NCBI GenBank assembly: GCA_963803245.1
Contig: CAWDLI010000011.1
Span: 1-64,000 of the forward strand
Length of the DNA stretch: 64,000 nucleotides
Direction of reading: 5' to 3'
From: JACVRW01 sp963803245
GTDB lineage: Bacteria; Actinomycetota; Thermoleophilia; Solirubrobacterales; Thermoleophilaceae
Shown: in pieces, positions 1 through 9,730 of the stretch
How positions within the stretch are numbered: position 1 is the first letter of the stretch
How the letters are laid out: the number at the start of each line of letters is the position of its first letter
Position numbers and translations under genes: made by a program
Notes under the pieces: model-generated
Seen by the model: only the letters and a program-made list of their open reading frames with translations
Databases searched by the model: none
What the model was told of the DNA's origin: nothing

Positions 1-30
1 CTCCACGTCGGCGACGGAACCTCGCCAGGT

Positions 31-165
31 CTACTGCAGCTGGGTAGGGCTCTTCTTTCTGCGTCCCGGTCGCGAATCGGGTCGCTGTGTCAACTAGGTG
101 TGCGCCGGGAGCATCTAGTCGACACAGCGGCCCCGGCCCACCACCTCTCTACCCAGCCGCGGTAG
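31..165. ncRNA. candidate structured RNA of unknown family
   Basis: No convincing protein frame covers the first 189 bases, but they fold unusually well. The arm at 31-47 (CTACTGCAGCTGGGTAG) pairs with 149-165 (CTACCCAGCCGCGGTAG) with one G-U pair and one mismatch. Inside lie a short hairpin (CCCG 65-68 with CGGG 78-81) and a long one (CGCTGTGTC 83-91 with GACACAGCG 121-129, extended by ACTAG 93-97 with CTAGT 115-119). A closing stem around two hairpins is typical of a non-coding RNA or riboswitch-like leader. I do not recognise the family and cannot assign the strand; no poly-T terminator follows on either side within view. Confidence 0.4.
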
Positions 166-189
166 ACGCCCGGCCCTGCGTAAACGCCC

Positions 190-2100
190 TCAGAAAGCGC
201 CCGACGGCCGCGCCGCCGCCACGGCCGCCGCGGGCGAGGCGGCCACCTGGCCGAAGCGGGCCCTCACGCGGCGGCCGCCCAGCCGGCCCTCCACGCGCCC
301 GCCGGTCACGCGCAGCAGCCCGGCCGGCGAGCCCGGCCCGGTGAGCCGCAGCAGGCCGTTCTGGCGGCGCTCGCCGAACCTGCGGATCCTCCCGGTGATC
401 CTCACGCCCGGCACGTAGGCCACCTCGCTCAGCACGAGCGTCCCGCCGCCGCCGATGCGGTAGCTGCCGTGCCGCAGGCCGCCGCCCCGGGCGAGGTCGG
501 GGTCGTCCGGCGCGAAGATCAGCTCTGTCACCGCGTCCTCGAGCACGTCGCGCAGGGTCAGGCCGACGGTGGCGAGGGCGCGCCCGCGGGCGCCGCGCAC
601 GCCGCGCAGGGGATCCACCCGGGCCAGGCGCGTGGGGGCCGGCGGCTGGGGCGCGAAGAAGCGGCGCACCTTGGGGCAGCGCGACGGCACCTGCCCGCCG
701 CGGAAGAAGCGGTCGAACGCCCGGCGTGCGCAGACGCTCGGATCCGAGCCGAGCGCGGAGTGGCCGGTGGCGGCGGAGATCACGAGCCGGGCCTGGGGGA
801 ACAGGGCCGCCACGCGCCGGGCTCCCTCCACGGGGGTGCGCAGGTCGTCCTCGCCCTCGAGCAGGAGCACCGGGACGTTCGGCAGCGGCCCGGGGCCGAG
901 AGCGACGGACGGCCGTGCCGCGGGCCAGCCGGCACAGAGGGCCAGCAGGTCCGTGCGCAGCACGGTGCCGCGGTCGAACGGAGAGAAGGTGGCCGCCGGG
1001 AGCGCGGCGAGCGCGAGGGCCGCCTGGCGGTGCCGCGCCACGGGGTCGGGCGGGGACGTCCTGGGCCACGGGAACGTCGTCTCCTCACAGGTGGTGGCGG
1101 CATACAGGCCCGCGCTCAGCAGGCGGGCGGGCGGCGCCTCGCCGTCCACGCGGAACGCGCGCCGGCGCAGACGCAGCATGGACGCCGCGTCGCCGCGCAG
1201 CGCCGAGCGCACTGCGCCCGGGAACCCGGCCCGCAGAGCCGGATCGAAGTCCCCGGCGAGGAGCACGCCGAACACGTCGGTCCTCGTCAGGCTCGAGCGA
1301 CGGGCCCGTCCCTTCTCGTCCACGAGGCGGCCGCTGAGCGGGCCGCCGCTCAGGCGTTCCACGAGCTGGCTGAGATCGGTCAGCGGATCGCGCGTGAAGG
1401 GCCGGCAGGCGGTGCGGCAGAGCGCGCTCAGCGCCCGCGGCACGGCCGCGAACGTGTCGCGATAGAACGGGTCGGGGCCGGCCGCCTCGACCACCGAGTC
1501 GAGCACGAGCCGCTCCACCCGCGCCGGATAGCGGAGCGCGTATTCCAGCGCCACCTTGGTGCCGTACGACGTTCCGAAGAGCACGATCCGCTCGACGCCG
1601 AGCTCGCGCCGGATCGCCTCCATGTCCTCGACCGTGTCGGCGCTCGTGTAGAAGGCTCGCCTCGGCCCGAGAGAGGTCGCGCAGCGGGCGGCCGCGGTGG
1701 TGGCGTCGAGCAGGTTGGCCTCCTCCAGCGAGCGACACCGGAGCGCTCCGGAGAGCCCGGTGCCACGCTGGTCGAAGACGATCGCGTCGCGGCTCCGGTG
1801 CGCGGCGTAGAGCAGCCCGGCCCCGTCGCCAGCGAAGGCCGCGGTGGCCGACTGCCCGGGGCCGCCGGCGAGCACGAACACGGCGCCGCGAGCGGGCTGG
1901 ATCCGCGAGCGCAGCCGCTGAACGCGCAGCGAGAGCCTGCCCGGCACCGCACCGGAGTGGTCGAGCGGCACCGAGAGGCGCGCGCACTGGTAGCCGTAGC
2001 CGCCACAGCGGTCGAAGCGGAACGCCGCGTGCGCCACCGTCGGTGCGGCGAGAGCGACGATCACGGCCGCGAGACCGACTAGCAGGTGGCGGCGAACCAC
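190..2100 (-). CDS. secreted alpha/beta hydrolase, tripeptidyl aminopeptidase (TAP) type
   Basis: Exported serine hydrolase of the kind that trims short peptides from an N-terminus. A Sec signal peptide (about residues 1-26, ending AHA-A) precedes an alpha/beta-hydrolase fold with an oxyanion-type GGPG (79-82), the nucleophile elbow GTSYG (176-180, Ser178), an acid residue in GEDD and a His in the late GHSAL motif, so the triad looks complete. At 636 aa it is longer than usual: about 130 C-terminal residues after the hydrolase domain form a Gly/Arg-rich, beta-looking extension that I cannot assign. The GTG start is 20 bp from the divergent carboxylase start. Substrate is inferred from family only. 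Confidence 0.8.
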   Translation of the reverse strand: MVRRHLLVGLAAVIVALAAPTVAHAAFRFDRCGGYGYQCARLSVPLDHSGAVPGRLSLRVQRLRSRIQPARGAVFVLAGGPGQSATAAFAGDGAGLLYAAHRSRDAIVFDQRGTGLSGALRCRSLEEANLLDATTAAARCATSLGPRRAFYTSADTVEDMEAIRRELGVERIVLFGTSYGTKVALEYALRYPARVERLVLDSVVEAAGPDPFYRDTFAAVPRALSALCRTACRPFTRDPLTDLSQLVERLSGGPLSGRLVDEKGRARRSSLTRTDVFGVLLAGDFDPALRAGFPGAVRSALRGDAASMLRLRRRAFRVDGEAPPARLLSAGLYAATTCEETTFPWPRTSPPDPVARHRQAALALAALPAATFSPFDRGTVLRTDLLALCAGWPAARPSVALGPGPLPNVPVLLLEGEDDLRTPVEGARRVAALFPQARLVISAATGHSALGSDPSVCARRAFDRFFRGGQVPSRCPKVRRFFAPQPPAPTRLARVDPLRGVRGARGRALATVGLTLRDVLEDAVTELIFAPDDPDLARGGGLRHGSYRIGGGGTLVLSEVAYVPGVRITGRIRRFGERRQNGLLRLTGPGSPAGLLRVTGGRVEGRLGGRRVRARFGQVAASPAAAVAAARPSGAF

Positions 2101-2120
2101 GCCAGTAACCTACCCGCCCT

Positions 2121-3878
2121 ATGTTCGGCAAGGTCCTGGTCGCGAACAGGGGCGAGATCGCCATCCGCGTGATGCGCTGCCTCGAAGAGCTCGGCGTGGC
2201 CAGCGTGGCCGTGTACTCCGAGCCCGATCGCGACGCCCCACACGCGCGGCGGGCCGACGAGGCGTATCTGCTCGGCCCCGGCCCCGCGACCGAGAGCTAC
2301 CTGAACGTGGAGAAGATCCTCGAGGCCGCCAAGCAGTCCGGTGCCGAGGCGATCCACCCCGGCTACGGCTTCCTGGCTGAGAACGCCGCGTTCGCACGCG
2401 CCTGCGAGGAGGCCGGCATCGTGTTCATCGGGCCGCCGGCGGACGCGATCGACGCCATGGGCTCGAAGACGCGCGCCCGCGAGCTGATGAAGGCCGCCGG
2501 CGTGCCGATCGTGCCCGGCACCACCGACCCCGTCGACTCGGTGGACGACGCGCGCAAGGTCATCGACGAGTCGGTCGGTTACCCGGTGGCGATCAAGGCC
2601 GCCGGTGGCGGCGGGGGCAAGGGCTTCCGCGTGGCCGAGTCGGAGGACAAGCTCGAGGAGGCCTTCGAGGGCGCGTCGCGCGAGGGTGAGAAGTTCTTCT
2701 CGGATGCCACCGTGTACGTGGAGCGCTACCTGCCCGACCCGCGCCACGTGGAGGTGCAGGTGCTCGCCGACTCCCACGGGAACGTGATCCACCTGTTCGA
2801 GCGCGACTGCTCCGTTCAGCGCCGCCATCAGAAGGTGATCGAGGAGAGCCCGGCACCGGCGGTGGACCCCGAGCTGCGCGAGCGGATCGGCCAGATCGGC
2901 ACCGAGGCGGCTCGCGCGGTCGGCTACCGCTCGGCGGGAACGATCGAGGGCCTGCTGGCCGACGGCGAGTATTTCTTCCTCGAGATGAACACGCGCGTGC
3001 AGGTCGAGCACTGCGTGACCGAGATGGTCACCGGCATCGACATCGTGCGCGAGCAACTCAAGATCGCGGCCGGCGAGCCGCTCGCCTACGGCCAGGACGA
3101 CGTGGTGATCCGCGGCCACGCGATCGAGTGCCGGATCAACGCCGAGGACGCCTCCAAGAACTTCGCTCCCGCCCCTGGGCGGATCGAGAGCTACCGCGAG
3201 CCCTCCGGCCCGTTCGTGCGGGTCGACTCCGGCGCCGAGGCCGGGTACGAGGTGCTGCCGCTCTACGACCCGATGATCGGCAAGCTGATCGTCTGGGACG
3301 TGGATCGCGAGGCCTCCACGCGCCGGATGCTGCGTGCCCTCGGCGAGTTCGAGATCGGCGGCCTCAAGACGCTGATCCCCTTCCACCAGGCGCTGCTCCA
3401 GACCGAGCAGTGGCAGCGCGGCGAGACCTGCCGCGATCTCGTGGAGGACAAGAAGTGGCTCAAGGAGCTGGCCTTCCCTGCCGCCGAGAAGGGCGCCGCC
3501 GAGGACGCCGATGAGAAGGTCACGCGCGAGTACGCGGTGGAGGTGTCGGGCAGGCGCTTCGACGTGCGCGTGATCGGCGAGGCGAACGGCGTGAACGGGG
3601 CCACCGCGGCCGCGGCGAAGCAGGCGCCGCGGCGCGAGCGCAAGAGCGGCGGAGGAGGCGGAGCGCCCGGCGAGCTCATCTCGCCGATCCAGGGCACCGT
3701 TCTGAAGGTCGCCGTCAAGCAGGGCGCGGCCGTGGACGAGGGTGCGCTCATCTGCGTGATCGAGGCCATGAAGATGGAGAACGAGATCACCGCGCCCATC
3801 TCCGGGACCGTCGAGCAGCTCGGGATCTCCGAGGGTGGCTCGGTGACCACCGGAGACACGATCGCCGTAATCAAGTAG
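2121..3878 (+). CDS. accA: acetyl/propionyl-CoA carboxylase alpha subunit (biotin carboxylase + BCCP)
   Basis: Cytoplasmic ATP-dependent carboxylation of biotin, the first half-reaction in making malonyl- or methylmalonyl-CoA; the carboxyltransferase beta subunit is not in this window. The 585 aa match the actinobacterial fused alpha chain: biotin carboxylase N-domain (VANRGEIA near the start), ATP-grasp with the Gly-rich loop GGGGGKGF near residues 162-169, the C-domain to about 450, a Pro/Lys/Gly-rich linker, and a biotinyl domain with EAMKMEN, biotin lysine near Lys551. It is divergent from the TAP hydrolase. Acyl specificity cannot be read from this subunit. Confidence 0.93.
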   Translation: MFGKVLVANRGEIAIRVMRCLEELGVASVAVYSEPDRDAPHARRADEAYLLGPGPATESYLNVEKILEAAKQSGAEAIHPGYGFLAENAAFARACEEAGIVFIGPPADAIDAMGSKTRARELMKAAGVPIVPGTTDPVDSVDDARKVIDESVGYPVAIKAAGGGGGKGFRVAESEDKLEEAFEGASREGEKFFSDATVYVERYLPDPRHVEVQVLADSHGNVIHLFERDCSVQRRHQKVIEESPAPAVDPELRERIGQIGTEAARAVGYRSAGTIEGLLADGEYFFLEMNTRVQVEHCVTEMVTGIDIVREQLKIAAGEPLAYGQDDVVIRGHAIECRINAEDASKNFAPAPGRIESYREPSGPFVRVDSGAEAGYEVLPLYDPMIGKLIVWDVDREASTRRMLRALGEFEIGGLKTLIPFHQALLQTEQWQRGETCRDLVEDKKWLKELAFPAAEKGAAEDADEKVTREYAVEVSGRRFDVRVIGEANGVNGATAAAAKQAPRRERKSGGGGGAPGELISPIQGTVLKVAVKQGAAVDEGALICVIEAMKMENEITAPISGTVEQLGISEGGSVTTGDTIAVIK

Positions 3879-3886
3879 CCGCTGCC

Positions 3887-4987
3887 GTGCCGGCGGCCGT
3901 CGTGGTGGGGGCGGGCAGCTTCGGGGCCTCGTTGGCGGACCGGCTGGCCCGCGAGGGCTGGGAGGTCACGCTCGTGGACAAGCTCGGCCCCGGCCATGCG
4001 CGCGCCGAGTCCGGCGGCGAGACCCGCCTCTTGCGCTGCTCGCACGGCGAGGACGTGCTCTACACGCGGCTCGCCCGGCGCGCCCGCGACCTGTGGCTCG
4101 AGCTCGGAGGCGGCGTGCTCGAGGAGACCGGCGTGGCCTGGCTCGCACGGCGCGCGGACGGGTGGGAGGCCGATAGCGAGCGAGTGTTGCGCGCGGAGGG
4201 CATCCCCGTGGACCGGATGGCGCCGGAGGAGGCACGGCGGCTTCTGCCGGGCCTCTCCCCCGCCGGCCTGGCCCACGTGCTCTACGAGCCCGAGGCCGGG
4301 GTGCTGCACGCGGCCCGGGGCGTCCGTGCGCTGGCGGAGCGCGCGCAGGAGAACGGGGCGCGCCTGGAGCTTGGCGAGGCCGCCCCGGAGGGTGGCGCGG
4401 TGCGGGTCGGCGATCGGGTGCTCGAGGCCGATGCCGTGGTGTGGGCATGCGGCGCCTGGCTGGCCCGGCTCTTCCCGGAGCTCGTATCCCTGCGCGTGAC
4501 CCTCCAGCAGCTCACCCTCTTCGAGGCCGGTCCCGACTGGGCCGGCGCCGGATGGGTGGACTTCGATGGGCCCTGGTACGGGCACGCAGCCGTCGAGCCG
4601 CACGGATTCAAGGTCGCCCACGACGTCGACGGCCCGTCCGCCGATCCCGACGCCCGCCCGCTCGAGGCCACCGAGCAGGCCGTCCGCGAGGCCCGCGACT
4701 ACCTGGCCATGCGCTTCCCCGGGCTGGCGGATGCGCCGGTGGCCTCCGCCCCCGCCTGCCACTACAGCCTCACGTCCGACTCCAACTTCCTGTTCGCCGC
4801 CCACCCCGGCCAGCCGGGCGTGTGGCTGCTCGGAGGCGGCTCGGGACACGGCTTCAAGCACGGTCCCGCGCTGGCCGAGCACGTGGCCTCCGTGCTGGGC
4901 GGCCGCGCTGCGCCGGAGCCGCGCTTCGCACTCGGCGAGCGCAGCCCCGGGCGGAGCCTCCGAACGGCGGGATCCGCTCCGCAGTGA
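3887..4987 (+). CDS. FAD-dependent oxidoreductase, DAO / sarcosine oxidase-like
   Basis: Probable flavin amine or amino-acid oxidase of the D-amino-acid oxidase fold (366 aa, typical for monomeric sarcosine oxidase relatives). It starts directly with the dinucleotide-binding motif (VVVGAGSFGAS), followed by an acidic VDK strand end and a GGETRLLR segment that normally lies over the flavin; the C-terminal GGGSGHGFKHGP is the usual second FAD contact. GTG start 6 bp after the carboxylase stop, so probably cotranscribed. Its stop overlaps the start of the following permease (GTGA). Substrate unknown. Confidence 0.82.
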   Translation: MPAAVVVGAGSFGASLADRLAREGWEVTLVDKLGPGHARAESGGETRLLRCSHGEDVLYTRLARRARDLWLELGGGVLEETGVAWLARRADGWEADSERVLRAEGIPVDRMAPEEARRLLPGLSPAGLAHVLYEPEAGVLHAARGVRALAERAQENGARLELGEAAPEGGAVRVGDRVLEADAVVWACGAWLARLFPELVSLRVTLQQLTLFEAGPDWAGAGWVDFDGPWYGHAAVEPHGFKVAHDVDGPSADPDARPLEATEQAVREARDYLAMRFPGLADAPVASAPACHYSLTSDSNFLFAAHPGQPGVWLLGGGSGHGFKHGPALAEHVASVLGGRAAPEPRFALGERSPGRSLRTAGSAPQ

Positions 4988-6175
4988 GCGAGCGCCGCCG
5001 CCTGCTGCCGCTGGTGCTCGCCACAGCGGCCACCCAGGCATCGATCGTGGTGCTGGCGCCGCTCCTGGTGGAGATCGGCAGGGAGTTCGACGCCTCGCTC
5101 GGCGAGGTCGGCCTGGCCCGCTCGGTGCTGGCCGGCACGGCCGTGGCGGTGTCGCTGGTGATCGGGCCGGTCATCGACCGTTGGGGAGTCGGGCCGCTGA
5201 TCGCCGCCGGGGGGGCGCTCGGAATGCTCGGCGCCGGCTTGGCGGCCGCGGCTCCCTCGCTCGGGTGGTTCTACCTCGCAGGCCTGGTCACCGGAGCCGG
5301 CGTGGCCTGCACGCTCTCGGCGGGCTTCGCGGGCGTGGCCTCCTACTTCAGCGGCGACCGGGTGGAGTGGGCGATGGGCTGGGTGGTGGGCTCGCAGGCG
5401 GCCGCCTGGATCGTGGGCACCCCGGTGATCGGGTTTCTCGCCGAGGAGGGGTCCTGGCGGCTCTCGTTCGTCGTGCCCGCCGCGATCGGCGCGCTCGCGC
5501 TGGTGGCCGGGCTGATGGCTCCGCCCGGCAGGGCCACCGCAGGCACCGGGGTGCGCGAGGGGCTAACAGGCGTCTTCCGCGAGTCCTCGGCGCGGCGCTG
5601 GACGCTCGCCGAGCTGGTGGCCTACTCGGCCTGGACCGCCGAGATCACCTACGCCGGGGCCTTCTACATCAAGAGCTACGGCCTCGGCGAGGCCACCGTC
5701 GGGTTGCTGCTGCCGATCGGGTCGGTGGTGTTCCTCGTCACGCTCCACGAACACGAGCCGCCTCACCGCCCTGTATCCGCGCCGTCCGCTGATCGCCCTT
5801 GCTGCGCTGGGGATGGGCGTGATCCTCGTGCCGCTGCTCAACTGGACCCCGGCCGTGGGAATCACGGTCGCGCTGGTGTGCGTGACCGCCTTCTTCGCCG
5901 CCGTCCGCTCAGCCGGCTCGAGCTCGCTCGGCCTGGTCCAGCTGCCCGGCAACCCGGGGAGCATGATGGGCGCGCGCACGGCGAGCGCCCAGCTCGGCTA
6001 CGTGCTCGGAGCCGCCGGCGGCGGGCTCGTGATCGAGCTGCTGGGCTTCGGCGCGCTCGGCTTCGTGCTGTTCGCCGGCATGGCGGCCTCCGCCCTCCTG
6101 GTGCTGCGCGTGGACGACCCCGTGGCCGCGACCAGGGCGCCGGCGGGCCGCTACCCGGAGCCCGTGCCCGACTGA
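4984..6175 (+). pseudogene. MFS transporter, split by one frame change
   Basis: Major facilitator permease. The first frame starts at the GTG overlapping the previous stop and encodes about eight hydrophobic helices with a DRWG loop between TM2 and TM3. After the segment VVFLVT (about 5740) the frame moves by one base, and the new frame (entering as TSRLTALYPRRPL) supplies the remaining helices up to a stop at 6175. Together the halves give a normal MFS of about 395 aa, and coding bias continues unbroken across the join, so a sequencing indel is as likely as a true lesion. The oxidase-permease pair may handle one amine substrate (inference). Confidence 0.72.
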
Positions 6176-6255
6176 CAGCGCCGAGCGTGCCGTTTCAACT
6201 CCGCGCGCTCGGGGGATGACGACCCAGAGACCCGAGCACCCAGGGAGGCGGTGCC

Positions 6256-6879
6256 ATGCCAGATCGATTCAAGACCGCTCGCCGCGCGGTCACCCTCGTA
6301 GCAGCCCTCGCCGTGATCGGCTGGGCCGCACCGACCGCACAGGCGGCAGAGATCCCGTTCACCAACTGGACGGTCAAGGGCAACCTGACCGTGGCGAAGC
6401 TGAAGCAGGACGTGACCCTGCCGGCGGGCTCCACCTTCAACGGCGTGCTCGAGACGACGAGCCAGCAGCTGACCGGTCACGTGGCCGTTCCGCGCTTCAC
6501 CACTCGCTTCACGGTGCTGGGCGTTCCGGCCGACGCCACGCTCGAGCTGGTCGAGTCCGGGCCCGCCACGGCACGGGTGGTGCTCGGAGGGACCACGACC
6601 ATCGACGGCCAGTCGCCGTTCGTCATCCACATCCGGAAGCTGAAGTCGCCGCTGCTGCCTCTGAACCTGGTGGGCGGCAACTGCCGCACCAGCGCACCGG
6701 TGGTGCTTCCGCTCCACTACAGCGGACCGCTGGACCTGGTGAACGGGTTCACGTTCAACGGCACCACGACGATCCCGTCGCTGACGGGCTGCGGCCTCGC
6801 CACGCCGCTCCTGAACGCGCTCATGGCGGGACCGAACAACCCGTTCAGCGTGGCCATCTCGCCCCCGCCGGCCGCCTGA
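6256..6879 (+). CDS. secreted protein of unknown function
   Basis: I do not recognise this 207-aa protein. It has a clear Sec signal peptide (basic start, hydrophobic core, cleavage near AQA-AE at about 31), then a Thr/Val-rich beta-type domain with two well-spaced cysteines (GGNCRTS and TGCGL) that could form one disulfide, and ends in a Pro/Ala tail. The ATG follows a GGGAGG-like ribosome site. It stands alone, between the permease and a convergent metallohydrolase gene. Confidence 0.65.
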   Translation: MPDRFKTARRAVTLVAALAVIGWAAPTAQAAEIPFTNWTVKGNLTVAKLKQDVTLPAGSTFNGVLETTSQQLTGHVAVPRFTTRFTVLGVPADATLELVESGPATARVVLGGTTTIDGQSPFVIHIRKLKSPLLPLNLVGGNCRTSAPVVLPLHYSGPLDLVNGFTFNGTTTIPSLTGCGLATPLLNALMAGPNNPFSVAISPPPAA

Positions 6880-6904
6880 GGAACTCGCGCTCTCGCCGCG
6901 GCGG

Positions 6905-8707
6905 CTACTGGCCGCCGCGGCAGCGCGCGCGCTCGACCCAGCTCCAGGGCCCGTAGCCCGGCTCGATCCAGATCGGGCTCGACACCGTCTCGATCAGGCG
7001 GTCGTTCATGATCTGGATGCGCCAGCGCCCGTTGCCGACGCCGTGGAACTCGTGCACGAAGTCGTCGTCGGCGATGGGAACGGTCTCGACAGTCACGCCG
7101 TCCTCGATCACCCGCAGGCTGAACCCGGCCCCGCCAAGCACGCGGGCGCGGAACTTGGCGCCCCATGCGTGGACCACGTCGCCCACGATCGCCCGGTCGA
7201 CCGTGTTGCCCCACGGCCGGGCCGAGTAGCGCAGGTCGGGTCCGTCGTTGCCGGTGACCTTCACGTAGGTGTGGCGAGCCTGAACGCCGCAGCGGATGCC
7301 GGTCTCCGACAGCTCGCGGGCCCGCACGACGGTCGTGGCCTGCCCGATGGGCGCCTCCAGGCCGCCGCTCACGTCGCCGGCGTCGTGGGAGTCGCTGGAG
7401 CCGACCGCGGCGATCTTGTGGCCCAGCCCGAGCAGGCGCTCGTACTCCGTGATCGCCAGCGTGGTGAACGGGTTGGGATTGCCGCCGAAGTTCCAGGGTC
7501 CGGTGGCGATCTCGAGCGCGTCGAGCTGCGAGTAGTCGGTCTGCGCGTCCGAGTACTCCCAGAAGCAACCGCGGCACGCGGCCGCGGAGGCCGGCGTGGT
7601 GGGCGGGAAGATCTGCGGGTGGTTGATCTGGGTCCAGCCGCCGGCGAGGTGGACCTCGCGGAAGATGTCCCTGGGGTCGCGTCCGCCGCTCAGAAGCTTG
7701 AGTGAGCCCCCCGCCACGCGTTCGTAGACCGGGGTGGTCCGGTAGTCCACGAACTTGGCGCTGGCGTGGTTGTTCGTGTGGCCCTTGTAGGTGATCACCT
7801 CGTCGCTGCGGATCACCAGGTTGTTCGGGTGGAGCGACTGGTATCGCCCGATCTCGTTCCACGCCGGGTAGCCCGACACGTAGTCGGAGAGCGTCATGAA
7901 GTCGAGTCCCGCCCCGCCCTGGGCGAGCGGCTTGAAGGCGTAGTCGAAGGTGTCGGTCATGGTGGCCGCGCCGTAGTTCGAGTGCTCGGCGTGCACGTGC
8001 ATGTCACCGGCGTACCAACCCGCGTGGTCCCTGGCGGGGGCCTTGTCGTAGGGGGCCTTCTGGTACGGCTCGTCGTTGAACGCGGGATCCTCGGAGAGCT
8101 CGATCTCCACCCGCCACTTGACCTTGCCGTCGGCGTCGCCCTGCTCCTGGGCGATCACCGCGCCCACTCCGAGCTCCACCGCCCACTCGCCGGGCTTGAT
8201 CCGTCCCGGGATGAAGCCGCGCGTGGTCTTGCCGGGCACCTCCACGCGCGGGCTGGCCGTGTACTGGGCCTCGGTGGAGAAGCCCTCCGCCGACAGCGTC
8301 ACGTCGGGATGGCTCGACCCGCCCCAGCCGCGGAACTCGGACTCGCCCCACAGCTTCGAGGCGCTCTGCCGCGGCCCGTACAGGCCGAGGTCGAGCGTAT
8401 GGCGCATCGTGCCGCTCTCGGGCCGGTCCCAGCAGTACTTGACGCGCACCGCGGTGGTCCCGCGCGGCACGTCGAAGGGCAGCAGGATGTAGTCCTTGTT
8501 GACGTTCGTGCCGAACTCGCCGGCGATGACCCGGTCCGGCGCGATCGCGCGTCCGCCGCACGCGGTGGTCAGCCCCGGCCCGGGCTCGCCCGGGATCGTC
8601 GTCGGGGGTGCCTGCGCCGCCGCGGGCGCGGCGAACACCAGCACGGCGAGGGCAGAGAGGGCGGCGGGCGCTCTGCGGGGCACGGGCGCGAGTCTATGGT
8701 CCCCCAC
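6905..8707 (-). CDS. secreted PHP-domain metallohydrolase, CehA/McbA-like
   Basis: Exported metal-dependent hydrolase. After a signal peptide (cleavage about AAAQA) and an N-terminal beta domain comes a PHP-type catalytic region with GDMHVHAEHS (first metal-binding His pair), an NNHAS segment, GGWTQINHPQ and GSSDSHD, the order seen in CehA/McbA-family proteins, where known members act on carbamate or phosphoester-like substrates. A C-terminal beta-sandwich follows. The GTG used gives 600 aa; a second in-frame GTG at 8683 gives a more typical signal peptide. Substrate not predictable. Confidence 0.78.
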   Translation of the reverse strand: MGDHRLAPVPRRAPAALSALAVLVFAAPAAAQAPPTTIPGEPGPGLTTACGGRAIAPDRVIAGEFGTNVNKDYILLPFDVPRGTTAVRVKYCWDRPESGTMRHTLDLGLYGPRQSASKLWGESEFRGWGGSSHPDVTLSAEGFSTEAQYTASPRVEVPGKTTRGFIPGRIKPGEWAVELGVGAVIAQEQGDADGKVKWRVEIELSEDPAFNDEPYQKAPYDKAPARDHAGWYAGDMHVHAEHSNYGAATMTDTFDYAFKPLAQGGAGLDFMTLSDYVSGYPAWNEIGRYQSLHPNNLVIRSDEVITYKGHTNNHASAKFVDYRTTPVYERVAGGSLKLLSGGRDPRDIFREVHLAGGWTQINHPQIFPPTTPASAAACRGCFWEYSDAQTDYSQLDALEIATGPWNFGGNPNPFTTLAITEYERLLGLGHKIAAVGSSDSHDAGDVSGGLEAPIGQATTVVRARELSETGIRCGVQARHTYVKVTGNDGPDLRYSARPWGNTVDRAIVGDVVHAWGAKFRARVLGGAGFSLRVIEDGVTVETVPIADDDFVHEFHGVGNGRWRIQIMNDRLIETVSSPIWIEPGYGPWSWVERARCRGGQ

Positions 8708-8789
8708 CGCTCCTCACCAGCCCCAACCCGCCGCCGAGGGCGATCCGGCCTCGGTCAAGAACGGCTGAGCGGCTGCCGATGCGATCCCG

Positions 8790-9278
8790 ATGCGGACCCA
8801 GGAGCGCCCACGGCTGGTGCTGATCGTGACCCTCGCCGTCGTGACCGTCATTGCCCTGACGGTGCGGGCCGGATCGATCGACATCCCGTTCCTGGACGCG
8901 AACGGCACGGAGCTGGAGGGGGTGACCGCGAGCGGGGAGCCCCTGCGCCTCGGCCTCGACGACGGCACGGTCAGCTCGGTGGCCGTACGGCTCCCCGCAG
9001 TCTGCCGCGGGCGCCACCCGTGGGAGGTCCACTGGGGTCCCTCCCGCGGCGGAAACGGCAGCTTCGAGCAGCGCGGCCGCCGCTTCGTGGTGCGCGAGAA
9101 GGCGGACCAGACCGACCCCGGGGGCGAGCTCAAGCGCATATCCGTCGTCATGCGCGGAAGGCTCGGGGCCGACCGGAAGTCCGCCGAGGGCCACGTGTGG
9201 CTCACAGCCCGCTTCTACCGAGGGTCCACGCAGTTCCAGGCCTGCGAATCCGGGGCCGTGCGCTGGGTGGTCCGCTGA
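8790..9278 (+). CDS. membrane-anchored protein of unknown function
   Basis: Unrecognised 162-aa protein with one N-terminal transmembrane segment (about residues 9-27) and an extracytoplasmic beta-rich domain. Two cysteines (PAVCRGRHPW and QACESG) could pair. It lies in a short gap between the divergent metallohydrolase and the next small gene. Two ATGs sit close together at the start; the downstream one is used because the MRTQERPR stretch makes a proper positive flank. Confidence 0.5.
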   Translation: MRTQERPRLVLIVTLAVVTVIALTVRAGSIDIPFLDANGTELEGVTASGEPLRLGLDDGTVSSVAVRLPAVCRGRHPWEVHWGPSRGGNGSFEQRGRRFVVREKADQTDPGGELKRISVVMRGRLGADRKSAEGHVWLTARFYRGSTQFQACESGAVRWVVR

Positions 9279-9370
9279 GCCCTCCGGAGTGCTTGCCCCG
9301 GCCCCCAGGGCGGGTCTAGAGTCGGCCGACGCTGCGGACTCGCTGCAGCACCCCGAAAGGGAGGAAGCAA

Positions 9371-9730
9371 ATGGCCGAAGCAGGGATCTTCATCGGATGG
9401 GGAGCCAACTTCCCCGGCCGCGAGGCGAGGGGTCTCGAGGTCTTCAACGAGGCCGTCGCGTACTGGGGGAAGCTCCAGGAGGACGGAAAGATCGAGTCGT
9501 TCGAGGTGGCGCTGCTGACTCCGCACGGAGGTGATCTCGATGGCTTCGCACTACTGCGCGGGAGCCGCGACCAGGTGGCCTCGCTCCAGATGGACGAGGA
9601 GTTCGAGCGCATGAACACCCGGGCGAGCCTCATCGTCCAGAACCTGGGCATCGTGCCCGCGGTGCTCGGCGAGGGTCTTGGCCGCTCGATCGGGATCTTC
9701 CAGGAGGAGATAGCCGCAGCCGGCGCTTAG
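9371..9730 (+). CDS. small conserved protein, possible dimeric alpha/beta-barrel fold
   Basis: Cytoplasmic 119-aa protein preceded by a strong ribosome site (GGGAGGAAG, 5 nt before ATG). It starts GIFIGWG and has an alternating strand/helix pattern with no cysteine, signal peptide or membrane segment. The pattern resembles ferredoxin-like dimeric barrel proteins, but I see no catalytic signature, so the fold is a guess. Its stop overlaps that of the convergent MBL hydrolase by 4 nt. Confidence 0.6.
   Translation: MAEAGIFIGWGANFPGREARGLEVFNEAVAYWGKLQEDGKIESFEVALLTPHGGDLDGFALLRGSRDQVASLQMDEEFERMNTRASLIVQNLGIVPAVLGEGLGRSIGIFQEEIAAAGA

Noticed and set aside
2593..3386. Open frames antisense to the carboxylase gene
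   Set aside because: His/Gly-rich shadow translations with no ribosome site and no family resemblance.
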